Shown here piece by piece: positions 58,930 through 64,000 of a DNA stretch of 64,000 nt (position 1 is the first letter of the stretch; each line of letters begins with the position of its first letter). Source of the stretch: Whitmania pigra (Eukaryota > Annelida > Clitellata > Hirudinida > Haemopidae). Made by a program: the position numbers and the translations under genes. Below the pieces are notes generated by a model, which was not told the origin of the DNA, did no database searches, and worked only from the letters and a program-made list of their open reading frames with translations. The stretch is taken from assembly GCA_021613335.1 (NCBI GenBank), contig JAJTWR010000263.1:3646001-3710000 (forward strand). Reading direction: 5' to 3'.

Positions 58930-61220
58930 AAGTGATTAAAGAGTGGCCATTTCATGGATGTTAATTCGAATATACTGGATTTTGTCCCTAATGGCCGAAG
59001 CCAAGTGGCCTTCATTCTAAGAAAGAAAGAAACACCTTCGGGTAATAGAAGACAGGTGTAGTGTGACTTTTGCAGCAAGAAAGGTAAACACATCCATGAA
59101 AACAGAATCCATCCACTTGAATATCACAAAGCTAGAGCTGATCTTCCCCCTACTAAAGCAAAATGGACAGAGGAAGAATATTCCATGCTTGCTGCCACGT
59201 AGGCCGAAATGATTCAAAACGGATTTTACAATGACAATAAAGAACTCCATAAAATATTTGGACACAGAACGTTGAATGCTATCAAAAGCCAAAGACATGC
59301 TGACAAATATAAGGTAATACTGGACTTGCCCTGGATATCTGACTTGCCAAACTACAACCACTGAAAATTAGGAACAAACCACAATGCCTCAAACTGCTCT
59401 CCAATATGATAACGTCAAACATGAAGGCTGATTTCAAAGCCATAACCAGATACGCAGAAATTTATTTAGAAAACGTAGTTGGTCTCCTGAAGTTTATTGA
59501 AAAATAAGGTTTTTGCTCCAACCAAATGACAGACGACGAGTTCAGAACACTCACTGATCCAAATGAGGAAAATGAGGTCAAAAAGTCCACCATTAACATA
59601 GAATTCGAAAGATGAATTTCGGAGACGATCCAGAAGAAAACAAAGAAGAAAACGCGAGAATATGTGAGGCAGAATTTAGAATTGAGATAGGAGGGCAAAG
59701 TTGAATCCAATACTTGAGAATTTATCAGAACAGTCAACCATCAGCGAGAGCAAAAAAATGAAGCTGCAAATTGTCTGTGTCAACAATATGTGAAAGTTCA
59801 ACAAATGTTCAGAAAAAGTCCCAGTTTGGGATCTAAGTTTGCATTTAATGCAGATCACAAGAAAGATTCTGTTCCTCTTGCTGATGAGGCATTACTTGAG
59901 TATTGGGAGAAGGTCTTCAACCAGAATTCAAAAAGTGACTGCAGACCATTTGAGAGAGCCATCGTCGCTTTTGAAGAAATGTATGTTCCTGTCATTGCGA
60001 ACGAAATCATTCTAGCTGCAACAAATTTGAAAGATTCCGCTCCTGGTTTGGATATATGACTCCTAAAAGCAATCATAAGGAAAAAGAGGGAGCAGAAGCA
60101 AAAGCTGAACCTCACCATCATCAACATGAGCAAAGCATTTGATTAGTTTTCACATCAATCAATCATTAGAGCAGCCTATAGACTCAGAACTCCGCCATTC
60201 ATGCTGAGATACATTTCTGAGGCTTATTGCAATGGTTCAACTAAAGATTGGAGGAAAATTGAGTCACGACGTTCAAGTGAACAGAGGAGTCTGCCAAGGA
60301 GACCCCATGTCTCCTCTACTTTTCAATGTGGTAATCAACTGGTGACTGCAGTGATAGACCCTTCCATTGGTATGACTGGCGACATTGATTCTTCAGTCAA
60401 ATGCAATTACATGGCATTTGCTGATGATATGATTCCATTATCCTCCATGGATAATGGAATGAAAAGGCCTCTGGAACAAGTTGAGGAGTCTTTGGCAAAA
60501 GTGGGATTGAGTGTCAATGCTCAAAAATGCTCATCTCTGATTGCATAAATGCAGAGGAAAAATAATCCATAGATTGTCGACCCTGATCCTCATCTTGAAA
60601 TCAATCAATATCAACTTATGACAATAAACATTCTTGACACCTACAAGTACCATGGGGCTGTCATCGGTCCGGGGGAAAAAATCAAAACAAACTGCATTCA
60701 ATATCTAGGACTCCATTGAAACCTAATCAAAAACTTTACACTCTCAGATCTCATCTAATACCAAGTCTTGCGCATTACTTGACTTTCAATAGCATTTCAT
60801 TAAAATGTCTAAGTGCTTCTGACACCAAGATAAGATCTACTGTTAAACAATGGCTGCACCTTCTGAAAGACACACCTGTTTCTTTATTCCATGCAGGAGT
60901 TAAGCTTGGAGGACTCGGGTTATTGCAGCTCAGAAAATCATAAGAGTTAATTGAATGGAGGCAATGGTGCAGTCAAAGAACAAAGAGGACAAATTTCTGC
61001 TCAATACTTTGAAGGATAATAGTTTAATGATGTTGCAATAAGGAAATCAGTAAGAAAATGGCTACTGTTACTAAAAGACACTTCTTGTGTGCATCTTGTT
61101 TGCCCTGATCAAGATGGGAGGAATGAGTATTCTTCAGCTGCGTTGCTGGATCCTGGAGATTAGAATGTCCAAAGTTCTACAACAGGCCAAAGCAAGCAAT
61201 GATAATTTCTTGATGTAGGC
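58930..61220 (+). mobile_element. R2-clade-like LINE relic (zinc finger, Myb, RT, C-terminal domain)
   Basis: Conceptual translation with several stops and frameshifts shows, in order: a C-x2-C-x12-H-x4-H finger (CDFCSKKG... RIHPLEYH, 59062-59127); a Myb-like segment (KAKWTEEEYSMLAAT then FGHRTLNAIKSQRHADKY, 59157-59310); pre-RT sequence (NEIILAATNLKDSAPGLD); TIINMSKAFD; the catalytic box YMAFADDM with both Asp kept (about 60408-60431); and KLYTLRSHLIPSLAHYL, VKQWLHLLKDTP, FHAGVKLGGLGLLQL. That order and the WLxLxxDTP...FHA...GGLG motif are characteristic of R2-type elements, which usually sit in 28S rDNA. No rRNA sequence is seen here. The downstream endonuclease region is not intact. Confidence 0.8.
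61040..61215 (+). repeat. Second, diverged copy of the R2-like C-terminal segment
   Basis: IRKSVRKWLLLLKDTS, then in another frame LFALIKMGGMSILQLRCWIL, parallels TVKQWLHLLKDTP and FHAGVKLGGLGLLQLRKS at 60830-60940. The relic therefore contains this segment twice, by internal duplication or by overlap of two element copies. Confidence 0.6.
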
Positions 61221-61684
61221 TTTGGGCGGAAAGACGAGCCGTGTTCCTCCCAGGCTTTCAACCTCAAGGAAATTATACCAAACCATTAACGATTATGGAT
61301 TGATGAGATTTTTTTGAGCAAATTTATCAATCATCAAAATGAAACAAAGCAAACAAACAAAAAACCAACAGGCAGATTAATAAAGAACTCACGGATCAGC
61401 TTTAAGGAAGCGCAAGCTTCCGCTGGCAAGCTGACTCAGAAAAATCAATTAATTAAAAAAACAATAATAAACCTGTCAAACAAACGATTAATCAAGAATA
61501 CCACCATGAACTAAGTACAATTTAAATAAGTCGATTTAAAGGACAATTTAAATAATAAATATAATAGTATGAATGGTCCAGTCTCTGTCTGATTTTTGAT
61601 GGATGAGGGAATGGTGCATATATCCTATTATGTACAATTTTTTAAATGAGTTTGGAAAAAAAGGGTAAGATGGAAATTGGCCCT

Positions 61685-63110
61685 CTAATTATTGAATTGA
61701 ATATAATATCCAGATTTATATATCGGAATGACTTTGGCATATTTTAATTCTAGAGGAACAAGACCAGTGCAAAAAGAGCAAATAAATATGTCATCAACAA
61801 GGATCTTACATGTACAGTTATAGAGGAGAAAATTTGTGAAAATATTGTCAATTACAGTTTGAGAATATGGGGAAATTCTTGTGGGTTTTGTAAATACAGG
61901 AATTAAAGAGCAACAAGCAATGTTATTATAAAATTGTGATGATGATTGATGTAGAGAAGCAGTCAAAAAATCAATGTTATAGTCACCAAGTAGAAAAATA
62001 TGTCTGTTGTTAAAATAAATCAAAAAATTAAAAAACTCAATGTTAAATAAATTTAAGTTACAATCAAGGTGTCTATAAACATACAAACAAAAATATCTGA
62101 AAATTTAAGCTGTGGAATTTTTAGTAACAGAAACTCAAACAATGTAACAGAAATGTTAATAGAAATTGGGCCAATAACCTGAAATGAAAAAACAAACTCC
62201 TCCACCTCTATTAACCATTCCAATTTTGGAGATAAATTTATAATCCCTTACACTAACACAACTTTCAGTATTGGCATCCAGCCAAGTCTCAGTAAGTGCA
62301 ATTATATTTGCACCACATACTTTAATAAGAAGCTCAACATCTTGTACTTTACTTAATAAATTACTTCGACAATTGATATGCAACAAAGACAATTTATCCT
62401 TTACATCAGCAGGGAGGATGGTATAGTGTAAACATCATTAGATAGAAAATAGGATTAAACAAATTATCAGTTCTAAAATTCAAATCAAATTCAGAACAAT
62501 CTTTTTTGGTATATATTACAATTTCTCCAAGTCTTCCAGCAAAGAGATTTTCAGTGGAACTTAATTCAGGAGTTTGGATTTCATGATGTATACTATACCA
62601 TTGTTTGTCCAAGCATTGCTGATTTTTTTCTGTTTGACCAATTGTCTGCATTCAAAAAATATGTGAGCATTCTTTTTAGTCAATTGCTCATTTATAAAAA
62701 GTCCAAGGTTGGATCCTCTTAACTGCTTCTTGGACAAGAAGATTTGATCTCTCAGACCTTTTGTGTCAAAATTAACTACTATTGGCCTATTCTCTGAGGT
62801 TCTGCCTTTTGTTATTCTATAACATGTAGATATGTCACTCCTAGACACATTTATGCCAAGTTTTTCTTGCAGCATTTTGTTATGGCAGTGGCAGTATTCT
62901 CTCTGCTAGACCTGTCTGTCCTTTTTGTCAACAGTTGCAGATGCTGCTTCAGCAAGACTCTGGTATTCCATTGAACACCAAAGTTTGAGAACATTCCTTC
63001 ATCTGCAGCATTTCAATTCTCTGCTTGAGTTCTTCACTCTCCTCCTTTAGCTTTTTTAATTCAGATTTTATGTCATAGTTCTTGTTTTTCATAAAGTCAT
63101 TCTCTGAAAT
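61685..63110 (-). mobile_element. LINE (CR1-like) with ORF1 and endonuclease, internally deleted
   Basis: On the minus strand, 5' to 3': a coiled-coil-like ELKKLKEESEELKQRIE (about 63.0-63.1 kb); an ORF1 globular part (62561-62875) with CYRITKGRTSENRPIVVNF and GLFINEQLTKKNAHIFFECR; apurinic-type endonuclease parts LLHINCRSNL, ALTETWLD, RGGGVCFF (62156-62392); and IFLLGDYNIDFL, PTRIS, TVIDNIFTN (61685-62086). The frame then passes directly to TGLVPLELKYAKVIPIYKSG, the start of RT, so the endonuclease-RT connecting region is deleted. The remaining RT and the 3' end are missing. Frameshifts are present, so it is not active. Confidence 0.82.
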
Positions 63111-63526
63111 ACTTCCTCAACTATTAGGGAAATATTGAATTGACTGGCTAAGGTTCCCTCCTCCTTGTTTATGTCAAATAAATTTTAAAAAGATTCTTCA
63201 TTTTTTGCTGTTGGCTTCTTGACATTCACTAGTGACTTTTCTCTTTACACTTTGGATGGATAAAAATTGGAAAATTCAATTTTTGCCACAATTTTGAGAC
63301 ACCTTCGCAAATTTGCTTAAAATTTATTTCTTTTGATTTCTTGCAGAAACTTTCTAGAGAATTCTCAATATATTCGAACATTCCCTGAGGTTTTTTGGTG
63401 AATAACCGATCCTTTGCTCAGACAATCTTATTTCTTAACGCACCAAGTGAAAAAATAAATAATTATGATTTTCTTGTTTCACAAGCAATCGGTCACACAA
63501 TATAGGCTTTTATTGTTAGAAAAAGT

Positions 63527-63650
63527 TACAACCCTAGTGCACAGTCCATTTATATAGGACCAACTTTGTTTTGAGGAGTGCAAGCTGGGTTGCTAAGACA
63601 CAACTTTTGCTTTCACAAATTGTTCACAAGAACACCTGAGCTAGAATTGC
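63527..63650 (-). mobile_element. Degraded tRNA-derived SINE (family B)
   Basis: The minus strand gives CTAGCTCAGGTGTTC (A-box region), GTGAAAGCAAAAG, TTAGCAACCCAGCTTGCAC and TCCTATATAAATGG, the family-B blocks in order. The 3' tail is lost or unrecognisable. Confidence 0.65.
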
Positions 63651-64000
63651 ATATAAATATAGAAATATAATTGCTTATATAAAAAGCAATCTCAATTAGA
63701 TTTTCTTCACATCAAATGAAATTCTAAATTAATTGCAGTATATGATCAAAATTTGAAATAAACCTTCCTCATATTGCTTTAACCCTTGGATGCCTAAGGG
63801 GGTAAAAGTGTACCTCAGAGTTTCTGTTTTTTGAGATCCTAGAATCACTTTTTGAAATTTTGTCATGAATTTTTATGAGAATTATCTTTAACATGTGATA
63901 ATATTGCATCAATATTTTTTGAAAAAATTGAAAAGCCTCTTTCATATATTAATATTAATTTTTAATTTATAATAAATATTAATTTTTTTTAGCAATTACA

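Overview
The window is AT-rich, intron-rich metazoan nuclear DNA. There are no bacterial operons, and coding capacity sits in short phased exons with GT..AG borders. A neuronal-type ELAV/Hu gene, a DNMBP/Tuba-family RhoGEF, tRNA-derived SINEs, LINEs, hAT-like elements and very long microsatellites point to an invertebrate animal. I cannot name the species from the sequence.

Two host genes are supported, both on the minus strand and both incomplete here. (1) An ELAV/Hu-family RNA-binding protein occupies about 1-27.3 kb. Its likely 5' coding exon is at 27069-27317. It is followed by a polyQ/RRM1 exon (15891-16131), a 104-bp RRM1 exon (10956-11059), a 154-bp RRM1-RRM2 exon (10657-10810) and a 241-bp RRM2-hinge exon (2982-3222). 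RRM3 lies off the left edge. All splice phases agree. (2) A DNMBP (Tuba)/ARHGEF37-38-family Cdc42-type GEF occupies 49.2-55.8 kb. It has 13 phase-consistent exons encoding a Pro/Ser/Thr-rich segment, DH, BAR, SH3, linker, SH3 and the stop. Its 5' exon(s) lie upstream and were not found. About 22 kb of repeat-laden intergenic DNA (27.3-49.2 kb) separates the genes. Cyclic-AMP-response-like TGACGTCA palindromes occur at 29.4 kb, upstream of the ELAV-like gene.

The rest is mostly mobile-element debris and simple repeats. A dead LINE at 6.7-8.5 kb carries a tRNA-derived SINE with a 17-bp target duplication and a second SINE of another family. A second relic of the same LINE 3' end at 12.3-13.7 kb is split by a 1,011-bp hAT-like element with a perfect 8-bp duplication. 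A 900-bp hAT-like element with a near-perfect 8-bp duplication lies in a DNMBP intron. An R2-clade-like LINE relic (zinc finger, Myb, RT with FADD, C-terminal domain) lies at 58.9-61.2 kb. A different LINE, with ORF1 and endonuclease and internally deleted, lies on the minus strand at 61.7-63.1 kb. One tRNA-derived SINE family recurs at about 8.0, 36.4, 36.7, 47.6, 55.1, 58.5 and 63.6 kb, with two different 3' tails.

Microsatellites are unusually long: (GGAT)n of about 620 bp and (GAT)n of about 400 bp in the long first intron of the ELAV-like gene, (ATT)n of about 490 and 320 bp, and (TTG)n of about 205 bp. I saw no convincing new multi-gene system. The most notable items are the nested transposon record, the SINE tail exchange, the orphan R2-like relic and the conserved ELAV exon architecture with a weak donor site.
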